A DNA stretch of 64,000 nucleotides from Saccharospirillum sp. (GCA_018402545.1 JAGYIL010000001.1:682001-746000); one strand, 5' to 3'; shown: positions 35,111 through 43,980, counted from the first letter of the stretch. The notes: generated by a model not told the origin, from the letters alone. Program-made: numbers and translations.

Positions 35111-35147
35111 TCCCTTTATACGGAACGTCGTTCTTGATAAGTTTGAA
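35111..35147. promoter_or_regulatory. IclR-type operator-like site 3
   Basis: TCCCTTTATACGGAACGTCG followed by TTCTTGATAA contains a perfect palindromic core GAACGTCGTTC (35123-35133) with the left outer arm CCCTTTAT and the right ATAAG. It lies midway between the divergent Rieske oxygenase and Rieske ferredoxin genes and could control both. Confidence 0.6.
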
Positions 35148-35189
35148 TCTACATGGTAAAACTGGTTCCGTCAACTTGTGGAGGTAGTT

Positions 35190-35507
35190 ATGTCAGAAAC
35201 ATCCAATCGTGTCAGAGTGTGCAGTACTGAGGATGTGATGCCCGGAGAAGGCCACTATGTCGAGGTCGATGAGCTTGAGCTGGCCGTTTTTAACGTTGCT
35301 GACAAGTATTTTGTAACCGACAACCAGTGCACGCACGGTCCGGGTTCACTGTCGGAAGGTTTCCTCGACGGAACGGTCATCGAGTGCGACTTTCATGGCG
35401 GTGCGTTCGATGTATGCACCGGGGAGGTGGTTGCCGCCCCCTGCATGGTTCCGCTGAAAACCTATACGGTGACCCTGGAAGGCAACAACATCATGATTGA
35501 TGTGTGA
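35190..35507 (+). CDS. Rieske [2Fe-2S] ferredoxin
   Basis: The 105-residue protein starts at ATG 35190 with TGGAGG upstream. The cluster ligands are C47/H49 (CTHGPGSL) and C66/H69 (CDFHGGAFD), as in NdoA/BphF-type ferredoxins. It would carry electrons from the flavin reductase encoded just downstream to the divergent Rieske oxygenase. That arrangement gives a three-component system even though the oxygenase most resembles the two-component phthalate type, a mixture worth noting. Confidence 0.92.
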   Translation: MSETSNRVRVCSTEDVMPGEGHYVEVDELELAVFNVADKYFVTDNQCTHGPGSLSEGFLDGTVIECDFHGGAFDVCTGEVVAAPCMVPLKTYTVTLEGNNIMIDV

Positions 35508-35569
35508 GCCAGCTAATAGGCCGGCAATGTGCGATTTCCAACAATAAGAACTGAAACAGGACGCTCTCT

Positions 35570-36580
35570 ATGGCTCAAATCACGATCGACGGCAGCACAC
35601 CGGTAACCTTTCACTGTGATGAAACCGATACGATTATGCGCGCCGCGTTGCGCAGTGGCATTGGGTTTCCCTATTCCTGCAATGTGGGTGCCTGTGGCAA
35701 CTGCCGTTTTCAGCTGGTGGAAGGTGAGGTTGAGCACGTGCAGACTAGCCCCCGGGCCTGGACCGAGCGGGATGAAAAGCGACAACGTTATCTGGGGTGT
35801 CAGGCTCGTCCGAAAACCGACTGCCGGATCAAGCTTCGCACCAGTGAGCAATACGAACCCGGCACTCGCCCGGTGCCGGCGACGGCCAGGTTATTGGCCA
35901 AAACCGCGTTAACGCACGACATGACTGAGTTCGCACTTGAACTGGATACGCCGCTGTCGTTCCTGGCCGGCCAGTACGCGTTGCTCGGTACTCCGGCCAT
36001 AGACAGCCCGCGGGCTTATTCCATGTGTAACGTGTCGGGTGGTGACACGCACTGGAATTTTCAGATCAAGCGGGTACCCGGTGGTGTCATGACCGAACAG
36101 CTGTTCGACCACCTGCAACCGGGCGATACGCTGACCTTTGACGGGCCCTTTGGTACCGCCTACCTGCGCGAGGACTCCGATCGCGACATTCTTTGCCTGG
36201 CGGGCGGTTCCGGATTATCGCCCATGATCGCGATTGCCCGGGCGGCGGCGGAACATCCGCACTTAAAGCACAAACGGCTCGATTTTGTATTTGGCGGGCG
36301 TCGTCCTGAAGATATGTGTGGTGAAGACTTGCTCGGTGAGCTGCCGGCTTTTGGGGGGACTTTGCATTACCATCCGGCCATTTCAGAGGATGTTCCCGCT
36401 GAAGAATGGGCAGGGCTGCGTGGTTTTGTACACGATGTTGCACTGCAGTTATTTGGAGAAGAACTGCGCGACAAGGAAATTTACTTCGCCGGTCCGCCAT
36501 TGATGGCCCAGGCCGTGCAAAAAATGTTGTTTGACCTGAAAGTGCCATTCGACCAGGTTCACTTTGATGAATTCTACTGA
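35570..36580 (+). CDS. Oxygenase reductase with plant-type [2Fe-2S], FAD and NAD domains
   Basis: A 336-residue flavoprotein. The N-terminal plant-type ferredoxin domain has C37, C42, C45 and C77 (CNVGACGNC...GCQ). An FAD-binding domain (SPRAYSMCN) and a NAD domain (LCLAGGSGLSPM, about 207-218) follow. The order matches class IB/III reductases such as BenC. It hands electrons from NADH to the Rieske ferredoxin or directly to the oxygenase. Having both a plant-type cluster and a separate Rieske ferredoxin resembles class III (NDO-like) systems. Confidence 0.93.
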   Translation: MAQITIDGSTPVTFHCDETDTIMRAALRSGIGFPYSCNVGACGNCRFQLVEGEVEHVQTSPRAWTERDEKRQRYLGCQARPKTDCRIKLRTSEQYEPGTRPVPATARLLAKTALTHDMTEFALELDTPLSFLAGQYALLGTPAIDSPRAYSMCNVSGGDTHWNFQIKRVPGGVMTEQLFDHLQPGDTLTFDGPFGTAYLREDSDRDILCLAGGSGLSPMIAIARAAAEHPHLKHKRLDFVFGGRRPEDMCGEDLLGELPAFGGTLHYHPAISEDVPAEEWAGLRGFVHDVALQLFGEELRDKEIYFAGPPLMAQAVQKMLFDLKVPFDQVHFDEFY

Positions 36581-37202
36581 GCCCGGGAACCTCAGCGCGA
36601 AAACGACTGAGGCGGCAGGACCGGTGGTGCCGGCCACCCCCGTGACCTTGTTATCACTGGGGCTGGTCTTCCTGAAAATGGGTGCCCTGACCTTTGGCGG
36701 CATGTGGGCCGCTATCAGTCGTATTGAGGCCGATCTGGTGCACAAACGTGGCTGGATCAGTGCGGATACACAGCGTGCCATGATGATCACGGCCGCCCTG
36801 ATTCCGGCGCCCAAATTCCTCGCTTTTGGTGGTATGGTTGGCTATCGGCTACGCGGTTTTCCCGGCAGTGTTGTCTCGCTGGTGTGCCTGATGATTCCCG
36901 GGTCATTGCTGGTATTGGCCGGGGCCATGCTGCTGCGTCAGGGTGCGGAAGGGACGTTACTCGCTGCCGTGCAGCACAGCATTACGCTGGGCATCGTTGG
37001 TTTGTTGCTGGGCAATGCCGCAAATATGGCACAAAGCTCCCGGTTGAAAGGGTGGCGGTTGTTCGCCGGTATTTTCATAGCCGTCATGATCCCCCTGATG
37101 ACCCTGGTGTTTGGCGTACCGTTGCTGGTGATGGCACTTCTGGGTCTGGTGTCGGGCGCCATCGTTATTCGGCCGGAGCAGGAGTCAGACGATCATGGAT
37201 AA
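36567..37202 (+). CDS. CHR-family half transporter A (chromate-transporter-like)
   Basis: The protein has 211 residues from ATG 36567, overlapping the reductase end by 14 bases; an in-frame TTG at 36564 is less likely. It has about five to six TM segments. The CHR signature region FLKMGALTFGGMWAAI and AALIPAPKFLAFGGMVGYRLRGFPGS resembles the short-chain chromate/sulfate transporter halves. The next gene encodes the second half with an 8-base overlap. CHR proteins move oxyanions; in an aromatic operon a sulfate, sulfite or organic anion is more likely than chromate. That is inferred from context. Confidence 0.8.
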   Translation: MNSTEPGNLSAKTTEAAGPVVPATPVTLLSLGLVFLKMGALTFGGMWAAISRIEADLVHKRGWISADTQRAMMITAALIPAPKFLAFGGMVGYRLRGFPGSVVSLVCLMIPGSLLVLAGAMLLRQGAEGTLLAAVQHSITLGIVGLLLGNAANMAQSSRLKGWRLFAGIFIAVMIPLMTLVFGVPLLVMALLGLVSGAIVIRPEQESDDHG

Positions 37203-37737
37203 TGGCGTTGGCTTTTTTGGCGTGTTGGGGCTGGTCATGCTCAGCACACTTTTTTCGATTGGCGGAGGCAATGGTCAGGTCGCGATGATTCAGGGGCAGT
37301 GGGTCAGCAATGGCTTGCTCGACCCTGCTTTGTTCGCCTGGGCCTTTGCACTGGGTCATTTCACCCCGGGGCCCAAAGTCAGCTTTGTGACCGCGATCGG
37401 TTATTACATGGCCGGGATTCCCGGTGCGATAGCGGCTATGATTGGCATTGTGATCCCAACGTCTTTGGGTGCTTCACTGGCATCTCACTGGTACCAGCGT
37501 TTTCAGCGAATCATCAATCACGTCAGCATCTCGGCGTCTATGGTAATTGCCGGTATGATGTCGACGGCGGCCATTGGCCTGGCGCAACCACTCGATCCTT
37601 CCTGGATTGAACTGACCGGAATTGCGCTGGTCACCTTTCTGGTCGTATGGCGCCGGCCCGACCCAGTGCTCATTGTTCTCGGCAGTGGGGTGGTTGGGGC
37701 TGTTGTCTGGTTTGCCGGGTCAGCCCTGTCGGGCTGA
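37195..37737 (+). CDS. CHR-family half transporter B
   Basis: A 180-residue partner of the preceding gene. It begins MDNGVGFFGVLGLVMLSTLFSIGGGNGQVAMIQ and carries GHFTPGPKVSFVTAIGYYMAGIPGAI, the second-half CHR pattern. There are about five TM segments. Short CHR proteins function as heterologous pairs in opposite orientation in the membrane. Co-translation with half A is indicated by the overlap. It ends the rightward Rieske ferredoxin operon; its stop codon lies in a terminator hairpin. Confidence 0.8.
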   Translation: MDNGVGFFGVLGLVMLSTLFSIGGGNGQVAMIQGQWVSNGLLDPALFAWAFALGHFTPGPKVSFVTAIGYYMAGIPGAIAAMIGIVIPTSLGASLASHWYQRFQRIINHVSISASMVIAGMMSTAAIGLAQPLDPSWIELTGIALVTFLVVWRRPDPVLIVLGSGVVGAVVWFAGSALSG

Positions 37738-37738
37738 C
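37719..37738. terminator. Hairpin terminator between convergent operons
   Basis: GTCAGCCC-TGTC-GGGCTGAC is a perfect eight-base stem followed by CTTGTT. It contains the stop of CHR half B and precedes the stop of the convergent hydrolase gene by five bases. Confidence 0.7.
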
Positions 37739-37742
37739 CTTG

Positions 37743-38597
37743 TTACAGCGTCACGCTGTGCAGAAAGTCGATGATGCGCTGCGGCGCAGTGTGTTCGGTC
37801 TGCTCGTCGGGGGTCACATCCCAATAGTCTGCCTGTGCCGAACATTCCTCAATAAACCGCGCGGCTGAGACCGCATGGGCGTTGTCTTTACCGGGTATGA
37901 TCAAGGTTGGAATGGACAGCCGCATCAGATCTTCCGGTTCAAAGCCCGGTACACTGTCACGGTCGATCAGAGTCCGTAAGGTACTGGCGACAATCAGTTT
38001 GTAGTGTTCTGCAGTCTGCATCGCAAAGCGTTCCGCAAAATCGGCATCGTTTCTGATGACCGGCCCCCAGGGCCCCTGACGAGGGTCTTTGCCAAAGCCT
38101 TCGGTTGTTGAACGGGCGAGTTCGACAACCGCTTGTAAGCCCTCCGATTCAACAAAGGCCGTATGGATGGCAAAACGGCGGTAGGCGTTTAATCGAAACC
38201 CGGCGCCACCGACTGGCCAGTACTGCACCATGCTGAGGGTGCGCTCAGGGTATGTGGTGGCAAAGGCGGCAACCGGACAGCAGCCCATACACCCGCCGAT
38301 CAAGTGTGCCTGGTCGATGTTCAGGTGGTCGAGCAGGGCTCTGCCCTGTTCGAGGTAGTGCGACCAGGTCAGGCGCTCAACGCGTCCTCCGGACTGGCCG
38401 GTTTCGCGGCGGTCGAACAGGATGCAGGTAAAATGGGCCGGCAAATAATCGAGCAATTTAATGCGTGCATAGACACCGAGGTTTTCCCATTTGTCCATGG
38501 TGGCGTCAAACCCGCCGGGTGCGAACATCAGCAGCGGGGGGCCACTGCCCAGGGTACGGTACTCGGTACGGATGCCGTTCAGAATGGCACTTGGCAT
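37743..38597 (-). CDS. Alpha/beta hydrolase with cysteine nucleophile
   Basis: The 284-residue protein starts at ATG 38597. The fold landmarks are the oxyanion region MFAPGGFD, ILFDRRETGQSGG, and the nucleophile elbow LIGGCMGCCPVA, where the family serine is cysteine C103 (G-x-C-x-G). The acid is probably in IPGKDNAHAV and the histidine in EQTEHTAPQ. Cysteine at this position is known from dienelactone hydrolases, so hydrolysis of an enol-lactone or a strained ester is possible. It is last of the leftward adh-cobW-ligK-ligJ-panB-like operon. Confidence 0.85.
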   Translation of the reverse strand: MPSAILNGIRTEYRTLGSGPPLLMFAPGGFDATMDKWENLGVYARIKLLDYLPAHFTCILFDRRETGQSGGRVERLTWSHYLEQGRALLDHLNIDQAHLIGGCMGCCPVAAFATTYPERTLSMVQYWPVGGAGFRLNAYRRFAIHTAFVESEGLQAVVELARSTTEGFGKDPRQGPWGPVIRNDADFAERFAMQTAEHYKLIVASTLRTLIDRDSVPGFEPEDLMRLSIPTLIIPGKDNAHAVSAARFIEECSAQADYWDVTPDEQTEHTAPQRIIDFLHSVTL

Positions 38598-38608
38598 AAC
38601 CAGTCTCC

Positions 38609-39436
38609 TCAGGGTTTGGCCGGTGGTGCGCCTTTGATTTGTTTGCCCGCACAAACGTCGGCCTTGAATTCGCTGAGGGCATCAAAGGTGATTTTCGCCA
38701 CGTTGGCATAGGTGTCTATGTCGCTGTCGAGATGCTTGGCGGAATAGCCGATGGCGGCGTGCGCCATGCGGACCCGACCGTCGAGCCAGGGGCCGCCACC
38801 GAAACCGCCAATCACCGGAATCGATACCGCTTCAACGACTTTGGGGCCTACTACCGGGCCGGAGTTGGTGAAATCGAGCAGTGCTGCGCCAGCGGCTTCG
38901 AGCGCTTTCGCTTCGCCAATCAGGCGGTCCAGCATGGCCGGTGGCACCTGAGCACCGGCGGTGGCCATGGCGCTGTATTCCATACCATACTGCAGGGCTG
39001 TTTGCGGGGTAATGCCAAACTGTGCCCAGACGGGAATGCCGGCACGAACCAGCGCGGTGACGGCTTCCGGGAAGTCCGCAGCGCCATCAAGTTTGATCAG
39101 ATCAACACCGGCTTCCTTGACCATGCGAATCGCCGCACGAACGGCTGAATCAACGCCTTCCTGTAATGGGCCATAAGGAAAGTCGGCACTGACCAGTGCG
39201 CGTTGCGTGCCACGTCTGACCGCCTGAGTCACGGTAATCATTTGATCCATGGTGATCTCAAACGGATTGGGCTGACCCCAGAGGTTCATGCCGACGGTGT
39301 CACCGACCGAAATAATGTCGACGCCGACCCGGTCAACGATCTGAGCCATCTGGTAATCCCAGGTCACTACGCCGACGATTTTTTCACCACGGTCTTTTTT
39401 CTGCTGCAGCGATTGCAGCGTTACTTTGTTGCTCAT
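38609..39436 (-). CDS. PanB-like (ketopantoate hydroxymethyltransferase family) protein
   Basis: A 275-residue TIM barrel of the PEP mutase/KPHMT superfamily. It resembles PanB in VVTWDYQMAQIVDRVGVDIISVGDTVG and in the magnesium aspartate region (LVSADFPYG). Two features are unlike PanB: the IEGG loop is LDGA, and the general-base glutamate of E. coli PanB (E181) aligns with a threonine or nearby residue (LLDFTNSGP, T190). It is therefore probably not pantothenate synthesis but a related aldol or C-C lyase reaction on an oxo-acid. It lies in the operon with LigJ and LigK homologues. Confidence 0.8.
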   Translation of the reverse strand: MSNKVTLQSLQQKKDRGEKIVGVVTWDYQMAQIVDRVGVDIISVGDTVGMNLWGQPNPFEITMDQMITVTQAVRRGTQRALVSADFPYGPLQEGVDSAVRAAIRMVKEAGVDLIKLDGAADFPEAVTALVRAGIPVWAQFGITPQTALQYGMEYSAMATAGAQVPPAMLDRLIGEAKALEAAGAALLDFTNSGPVVGPKVVEAVSIPVIGGFGGGPWLDGRVRMAHAAIGYSAKHLDSDIDTYANVAKITFDALSEFKADVCAGKQIKGAPPAKP

Positions 39437-39519
39437 GTCATGTCCTGTTGTTCAGTGGCTACCTCGCCGGGCACTCTAACGGCCCGGCCTTATGGATTGA
39501 CCGGTAAATGGGTTGCAGG

Positions 39520-40542
39520 TCATAGCCCGCGTGCGGCTAGCATGCGGTCTACCCTCGGGTAGACCTTGCGCACATTGCCTTCGAAGACTTTATATCGGTC
39601 GGCGTCCGATAAGGGCAGAGAATCGATATAGCGTTTCGTATCATCAAAGTTGTGTCCGGTTTCCGGGTCGACCCCTTTCACCGCGCCAAACATTTCCGAG
39701 GCAAACAGAATGTTGTCGACATCAATCACCTCAAACAGCAAATTAATGCCTGGTTGATGATAGACGCAGGTGTCGAAATAGACATTGCGCATGATGTGTT
39801 CCGATAACGGAGGCCGGTTCAGCATGTCTGCCAAACCCCGGTAGCGTCCCCAGTGGTAGGGCACGGCGCCCCCGCCGTGTGGAATGATCAGTCGCAGCTC
39901 CGGAAAGTCTTTGAACAGGTCTCCTTCCAGAAATTGCATGAAGGCACTGGTGTCTGCATTCAAATAATGCGCGCCGGTCGTATGAAAGTTTGAGTTGCAT
40001 GACCCGGAGACATGAATCATCGCCGGCACATCCAGTTCAATCATCTTTTCATAGAATGGATACCATGCCCGGTCGGTCAGCGGCGGGCCGGACCAGTGGC
40101 CACCGGATGGATCCGGGTTCAGGTTACAGCCAACGAAGCCCAATTCCGTTACACACCTTTCCAGTTCTTCAACCGAATGACTGATCGGAACGCCAACGGA
40201 CTGCGGTAGCTGGCAAACACCGATAAAAGTTTCGGGAAACAGACCGGTAACCCGGTGTATCAGATCGTTGTTGATCCGGGTCCAGGTTTTTGAAACGGCT
40301 TCGTCACCAATGTGATGCGCCATAGCCGATGCTTTTGGAGAGAATATGGTCATGTCGGCACCGCGTTCGCGCAATGCCTTTAACTGGTTGTTTTCAATCG
40401 ACTCGCGAATCTCATCATCAGACACCGACGCCAGGCTTGGGGCGGGGCTGGACGGGTCTTTGAAATGCGTGATCTGGGCGTCGCGATAACGTTGCAACTG
40501 ACCCGGTGCGGTGGTGTAGTGACCATGGCAATCGATGATCAT
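39520..40542 (-). CDS. ligJ: 4-Oxalomesaconate hydratase-like amidohydrolase (LigJ family)
   Basis: A 340-residue amidohydrolase. The N-terminus MIIDCHGHYTTAPGQL with zinc ligands H6 and H8, the IHVSGSCNSNF strand and LIIPHGGGAVPYHWGR are typical of the LigJ/ACMSD group; length fits LigJ of Sphingobium. LigJ hydrates 4-oxalomesaconate to 4-carboxy-4-hydroxy-2-oxoadipate in the protocatechuate 4,5-cleavage and gallate pathways. The next gene upstream is the matching aldolase, which strengthens the call. A 1:1 substrate match to OMA remains an inference. Confidence 0.85.
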   Translation of the reverse strand: MIIDCHGHYTTAPGQLQRYRDAQITHFKDPSSPAPSLASVSDDEIRESIENNQLKALRERGADMTIFSPKASAMAHHIGDEAVSKTWTRINNDLIHRVTGLFPETFIGVCQLPQSVGVPISHSVEELERCVTELGFVGCNLNPDPSGGHWSGPPLTDRAWYPFYEKMIELDVPAMIHVSGSCNSNFHTTGAHYLNADTSAFMQFLEGDLFKDFPELRLIIPHGGGAVPYHWGRYRGLADMLNRPPLSEHIMRNVYFDTCVYHQPGINLLFEVIDVDNILFASEMFGAVKGVDPETGHNFDDTKRYIDSLPLSDADRYKVFEGNVRKVYPRVDRMLAARGL

Positions 40543-40597
40543 TGAGCGACTCCTGTTTCAAGTTGGCAGCCGTTGGGTACGGGCGAGTGAATTGGGG

Positions 40598-41284
40598 TTA
40601 CAGGTCATCGGCACTGTCGAGATAGACGAGTCCTTTCTCGGCCAAGCGCGGGCGCATATTGTTCATGTCCAGACCCAGCTCACCCTTTTTGTAACGGGCG
40701 CGTATGCCGGCTTCCTTCTCATCGCGTGCTTTCGAAAGCCCGAGTACCTGGTCTGCTTCTGAGCGAGCTACAATGACCACACCATCGTCATCTGCGACCA
40801 CCATGTCACCGGGGTTAACGATCTGGCCACCGCAGACCACGGGTATGTTGACGCTGCCCAGGGTTTCCTTGACGGTTCCCTGAGCTGAGACACACTTGGA
40901 CCAGACCGGGAACCCCATGGCGCGCAAGTCTGCGATATCGCGGCATCCCGCATCAAGAATCAACCCTTTAATGCCTCGCGCCTGCATCAGTGTGGCGAGA
41001 AGGTCGCCAAAATAGCCGTCTTCACAGTGCGATGTGGGTGCAACGACCATCACGTCACCCGGCTGGCATTGTTCGATGGCGACATGAATCATCCAGTTGT
41101 CACCGGGCGGTATCGAGACGGTAACCGCCGGACCGGCAATGTGGGCGCCCGGGTAGATCGGGTTCATATTCGGAGCGAGCAGCCCCTTGCGACCCTGGGC
41201 TTCATGCACCGTGGCTACGCCCAGTGTCTGGAACGCATCCGCATGCGGTGCACGGGGAATGTTTTTGATCACAACATGTCTCAT
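40598..41284 (-). CDS. ligK: 4-Carboxy-4-hydroxy-2-oxoadipate aldolase-like protein (LigK/RraA fold)
   Basis: A 228-residue protein of the LigK/HMG-aldolase/RraA fold. The active-site motif is [27 protein letters not shown] with R115 and D116; the divalent metal is bound by the Asp. LigK splits 4-carboxy-4-hydroxy-2-oxoadipate into pyruvate and oxaloacetate and also decarboxylates oxaloacetate. The C-terminal extension ([20 protein letters not shown]) is typical of LigK rather than of the shorter RraA regulators. It precedes ligJ by 55 bases in the same operon. Confidence 0.87.
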   Translation of the reverse strand: MRHVVIKNIPRAPHADAFQTLGVATVHEAQGRKGLLAPNMNPIYPGAHIAGPAVTVSIPPGDNWMIHVAIEQCQPGDVMVVAPTSHCEDGYFGDLLATLMQARGIKGLILDAGCRDIADLRAMGFPVWSKCVSAQGTVKETLGSVNIPVVCGGQIVNPGDMVVADDDGVVIVARSEADQVLGLSKARDEKEAGIRARYKKGELGLDMNNMRPRLAEKGLVYLDSADDL

Positions 41285-41320
41285 GGGGTGGGAACTCCTG
41301 TACCTTTGTTCGCCTTGTTA

Positions 41321-42352
41321 TTAAAGGTCGGCCCGGCATCTTTCCAATGCCGCCTGCAGCGCATCGGGATCGAGCTGCCGGCCAATCCATACGATGGTTG
41401 TCTGGCGTTTTTCATCCGTTGCCCAGGCTCGCTGGAAGTCGCCTTCCACCATCATGTGGACGCCGTGGAACACCATTTTTCTTGGTTCACCGGCAACGTA
41501 GACGATGCCTTTCACCCGCAAAATGGTTTGCCCATGCTCGGCGAGAAACTCTGTGAGCCAGGCCGACAGGCGTTCTGCATTCACCGGTGCATCCAACCTG
41601 ATGACACAGCTGGTGATACCGTTAAGGTGACTGTGGTGATTATGTGACCCGTGTTCATGGTCACAATCACTGTCATGCCGGTGGCCAGGCTGCCCGTGTG
41701 GTGGGTTTACATCAGGCGGTGTTAGTCCATCCAGCCGTGCCAGATCAAAGCGGCCCTGGTTCAGAATGGCCGCCAGGTCAATGCCGGCCCGTTCAGTGGT
41801 AAAGCACCGGGCAAAGGGATTGAGCATGGCCAGCAGCTGCAAGCGTTGCTCGAGCACCTCGGGTGACACCAGATCGGTTTTGTTGAGAATGATCTGGTCT
41901 GCAAAAGCGATTTGTTCGGCCGCTTCCGAGCCCTGCTCGAGGCTTTGCGGCAAGTGTCTGGCATCGACCAGCGTGGTAATACTGTCGAGTTGGAAATGCC
42001 GTTGAATTTTCGGGTCGACAAAAAATGTCTGGGCAACCGGCCCTGGATCTGCCAGTCCGGTGGTTTCAATGATAACGGCGTCAAAATCGATCTGGCGATC
42101 AATGAGCCGGTGCAGGGTTTCGATCAGATCTCCCCGCACGGTGCAACAGACACAGCCATTGTTCATTTCGAACAGATCTTCATCGCTCGAGATCACCAGG
42201 TCACCGTCAATACCGGCTTCACCAAACTCATTGATGATAACGGCATAACGGTGACGCACGTCTTCACTCAATATGCGGTTTAGCAATGTCGTCTTACCGG
42301 ATCCGAGGAATCCGGTAAGCAGGGTGACCGGGATGCGTTCAAGCGACGTCAT
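41321..42352 (-). CDS. CobW/ZNG1-family GTPase metallochaperone
   Basis: A 343-residue G3E GTPase: P-loop GFLGSGKT (14-21), metal motif CVCC in [11 protein letters not shown] (C66, C68, C69), [15 protein letters not shown], and a C-terminal CobW domain. A His-rich linker (about 216-241, [22 protein letters not shown]) lies between the domains. Such proteins load zinc, cobalt or nickel into target enzymes with GTP. It is co-transcribed with a zinc-type alcohol dehydrogenase, LigK and LigJ, all metalloenzymes, so one of these or a cupin could be its client. The metal is not determined. Confidence 0.92.
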   Translation of the reverse strand: MTSLERIPVTLLTGFLGSGKTTLLNRILSEDVRHRYAVIINEFGEAGIDGDLVISSDEDLFEMNNGCVCCTVRGDLIETLHRLIDRQIDFDAVIIETTGLADPGPVAQTFFVDPKIQRHFQLDSITTLVDARHLPQSLEQGSEAAEQIAFADQIILNKTDLVSPEVLEQRLQLLAMLNPFARCFTTERAGIDLAAILNQGRFDLARLDGLTPPDVNPPHGQPGHRHDSDCDHEHGSHNHHSHLNGITSCVIRLDAPVNAERLSAWLTEFLAEHGQTILRVKGIVYVAGEPRKMVFHGVHMMVEGDFQRAWATDEKRQTTIVWIGRQLDPDALQAALERCRADL

Positions 42353-42366
42353 AAGCAGCAGCTGCC

Positions 42367-43476
42367 TTACATCCAGGGCATCAACGAGACGTGAATGACG
42401 TCTTTCTCGCCTTGACCACCGACCGACTTAATGGCCCATTCCGTATCCTTCAAACCAAATCGGTGCGTCGTAATAAGATCAAGCGGGAACCGCTTGGATG
42501 CCAATTGCTGCAACGCCAATTCACAGGATTCGTAGTTGTGGCCCCGTGCCGCTTTGATGGTGATGTACTTGTTGGCGATCTTGCCCAGCGGGAAATTCGG
42601 GAAGTCGGCCATTTCACCCTGAATCAACAGCGTGCCACCTTTGCGTTTCAGCGCTTCAATACCCAGCAATACCGGGATGGTGCCAGCACCAGCGGTACAA
42701 TCGAGTGACACATCGACGCCTTCACGATTGGTAATTTCCATGATGCGTTCCAGCGGGTCTTCCTCATCCACAATAATGGTGTAGTCAGCCCCGAGCTTTT
42801 TCGCCACCTCAAGCCGCGCCCTGTCCTTTGATGTCCCGGTAATAATGATCAGCGACGCGCCGGCCTGTTTGCAGGCCACGGTTTGTGCCAGACCCTGTTG
42901 GCCGGGGCCCTGAATCAGTACCCGCGAGTTATAGCCGACCTGACAGTCAAACAGGGCCCATTGAATGCCATTGGCCATGGGGGTCACGATACCCGCCAGT
43001 TCTGCTGAGACGCCGTCTGGCACTTTGTGCAGTACGGCATTCCAGGGCAGGTACATGTATTCGGCAAATCCGCCCCAGAGGTAAGGTTCGCGTTTAAGCG
43101 GTGTATAGCCGTAGCGAATCGCATCCGGGTTTTTGCGCCAGTCCGTTCCCGCGCACAGGCGGTATTCCCCTTTATGACACCACTCGCACTTGAAGCAGGG
43201 TACGTAGTGTTCGACAAACACCATGTCACCTTCTTTGACCCCTTTGCGCGCCATGAATTGCGAGCCTGCTTTGGTGATGTAACCGATGTTTTCGTGACCC
43301 ATGATGACCGGATCATCGGAAGGCGGATTGCTGTAGAGCTTTACATCGGTGCCGCAGATTCCCGCCACTTCCACTTTCATCAAAGCACCGTCATCAGGCA
43401 CCTCGGGCATCGGGAAGGATTGGATCTCGGTGGTATTGGCTCGGGTGCGCACTGCGGCTCTGACTTGCTCGGACAT
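42367..43476 (-). CDS. Zinc-dependent alcohol dehydrogenase
   Basis: A 369-residue medium-chain dehydrogenase and first gene of its operon. The catalytic zinc ligands are C41 (GICGTD) and H61/E62 (MGHENIG). The structural zinc cysteines are in [15 protein letters not shown] (about 93-107). The NAD motif is [11 protein letters not shown]. The family is related to L-threonine and sorbitol dehydrogenases. In the pathway it might oxidise a hydroxylated or semialdehyde intermediate, but the substrate is not known. An operator-like motif (43572-43608) lies about 100 bases upstream. Confidence 0.9.
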   Translation of the reverse strand: MSEQVRAAVRTRANTTEIQSFPMPEVPDDGALMKVEVAGICGTDVKLYSNPPSDDPVIMGHENIGYITKAGSQFMARKGVKEGDMVFVEHYVPCFKCEWCHKGEYRLCAGTDWRKNPDAIRYGYTPLKREPYLWGGFAEYMYLPWNAVLHKVPDGVSAELAGIVTPMANGIQWALFDCQVGYNSRVLIQGPGQQGLAQTVACKQAGASLIIITGTSKDRARLEVAKKLGADYTIIVDEEDPLERIMEITNREGVDVSLDCTAGAGTIPVLLGIEALKRKGGTLLIQGEMADFPNFPLGKIANKYITIKAARGHNYESCELALQQLASKRFPLDLITTHRFGLKDTEWAIKSVGGQGEKDVIHVSLMPWM

Positions 43477-43571
43477 AATGCCTCCGCCCGTAACATCGGG
43501 TCTTTGAAGTGGAGTGTTGGGTTATCCGCTGGGTAGCGTTTCTTGTATTACACGGAGCTTAGCAAGTATAA

Positions 43572-43608
43572 TTCCCCTGTGCAAAACAATGTTCACCATA
43601 AAGGAATA
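43572..43608. promoter_or_regulatory. IclR-type operator-like site 4
   Basis: The core AAACAATGTTC (43584-43594) is flanked by TTCCCC on the left and ACCATAAAGGAATA on the right; the right arm matches those at 21171 and 53227. It lies between the divergent alcohol dehydrogenase operon and the small Cys-rich/DHP-decarboxylase-like genes. A further pair of half-sites GTTCC/GGAAC is at 43640-43655. Confidence 0.55.
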
Positions 43609-43686
43609 TAAATCAACCCGGTTTGCCGAGGGACAGAATGTTCCATGCCGGGAACAGAGCCCTCTCATTCAAACAGGTCGAATTGC

Positions 43687-43980
43687 ATGTTGCAGCCGTT
43701 TCATCAACCCGCCAGGTCCAGTTCTGAACAGGTGGAATCATGGACGCGAGATCGTTTTGATTTGAGTAGCGATGCGCTGGTGGTGGTTGCCGATGTTCGC
43801 TGTCAGGTGCCGGGTTGCCCGCCCCGGGAAACCCTGGTCGCTTTCTGGCAACCCGGAGGTCTGCGCTACCGGTACAAGGTGTTCAAACCCGTAGCAGAGG
43901 TTGTAGAGGCAGACATACCAGTGAAGTGGCTTTTGCCATCACTGGAAGATGTTGCCGGCCTGGGATGCGAGTGCTGTTGA
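43687..43980 (+). CDS. Small Cys-containing hypothetical protein
   Basis: About 97 residues from ATG 43687 (an upstream ATG at 43645 would give 111). Neither start has a strong ribosome-binding site. The core LVVVADVRCQVPGCPPRETLVAFWQPGGLRYRYKVFKPVAEV looks like a small beta-rich domain, and the end is CECC, giving five cysteines in all. It may bind metal or an Fe-S cluster. It precedes the DHP-decarboxylase-like gene by 74 bases, in the same direction. The family was not recognised. Confidence 0.55.
   Translation: MLQPFHQPARSSSEQVESWTRDRFDLSSDALVVVADVRCQVPGCPPRETLVAFWQPGGLRYRYKVFKPVAEVVEADIPVKWLLPSLEDVAGLGCECC

Noticed and set aside
36567-37737. Chromate resistance determinant
   Set aside because: The CHR pair lies in an aromatic oxygenase operon; chromate is not a natural fit and another anion is more likely.
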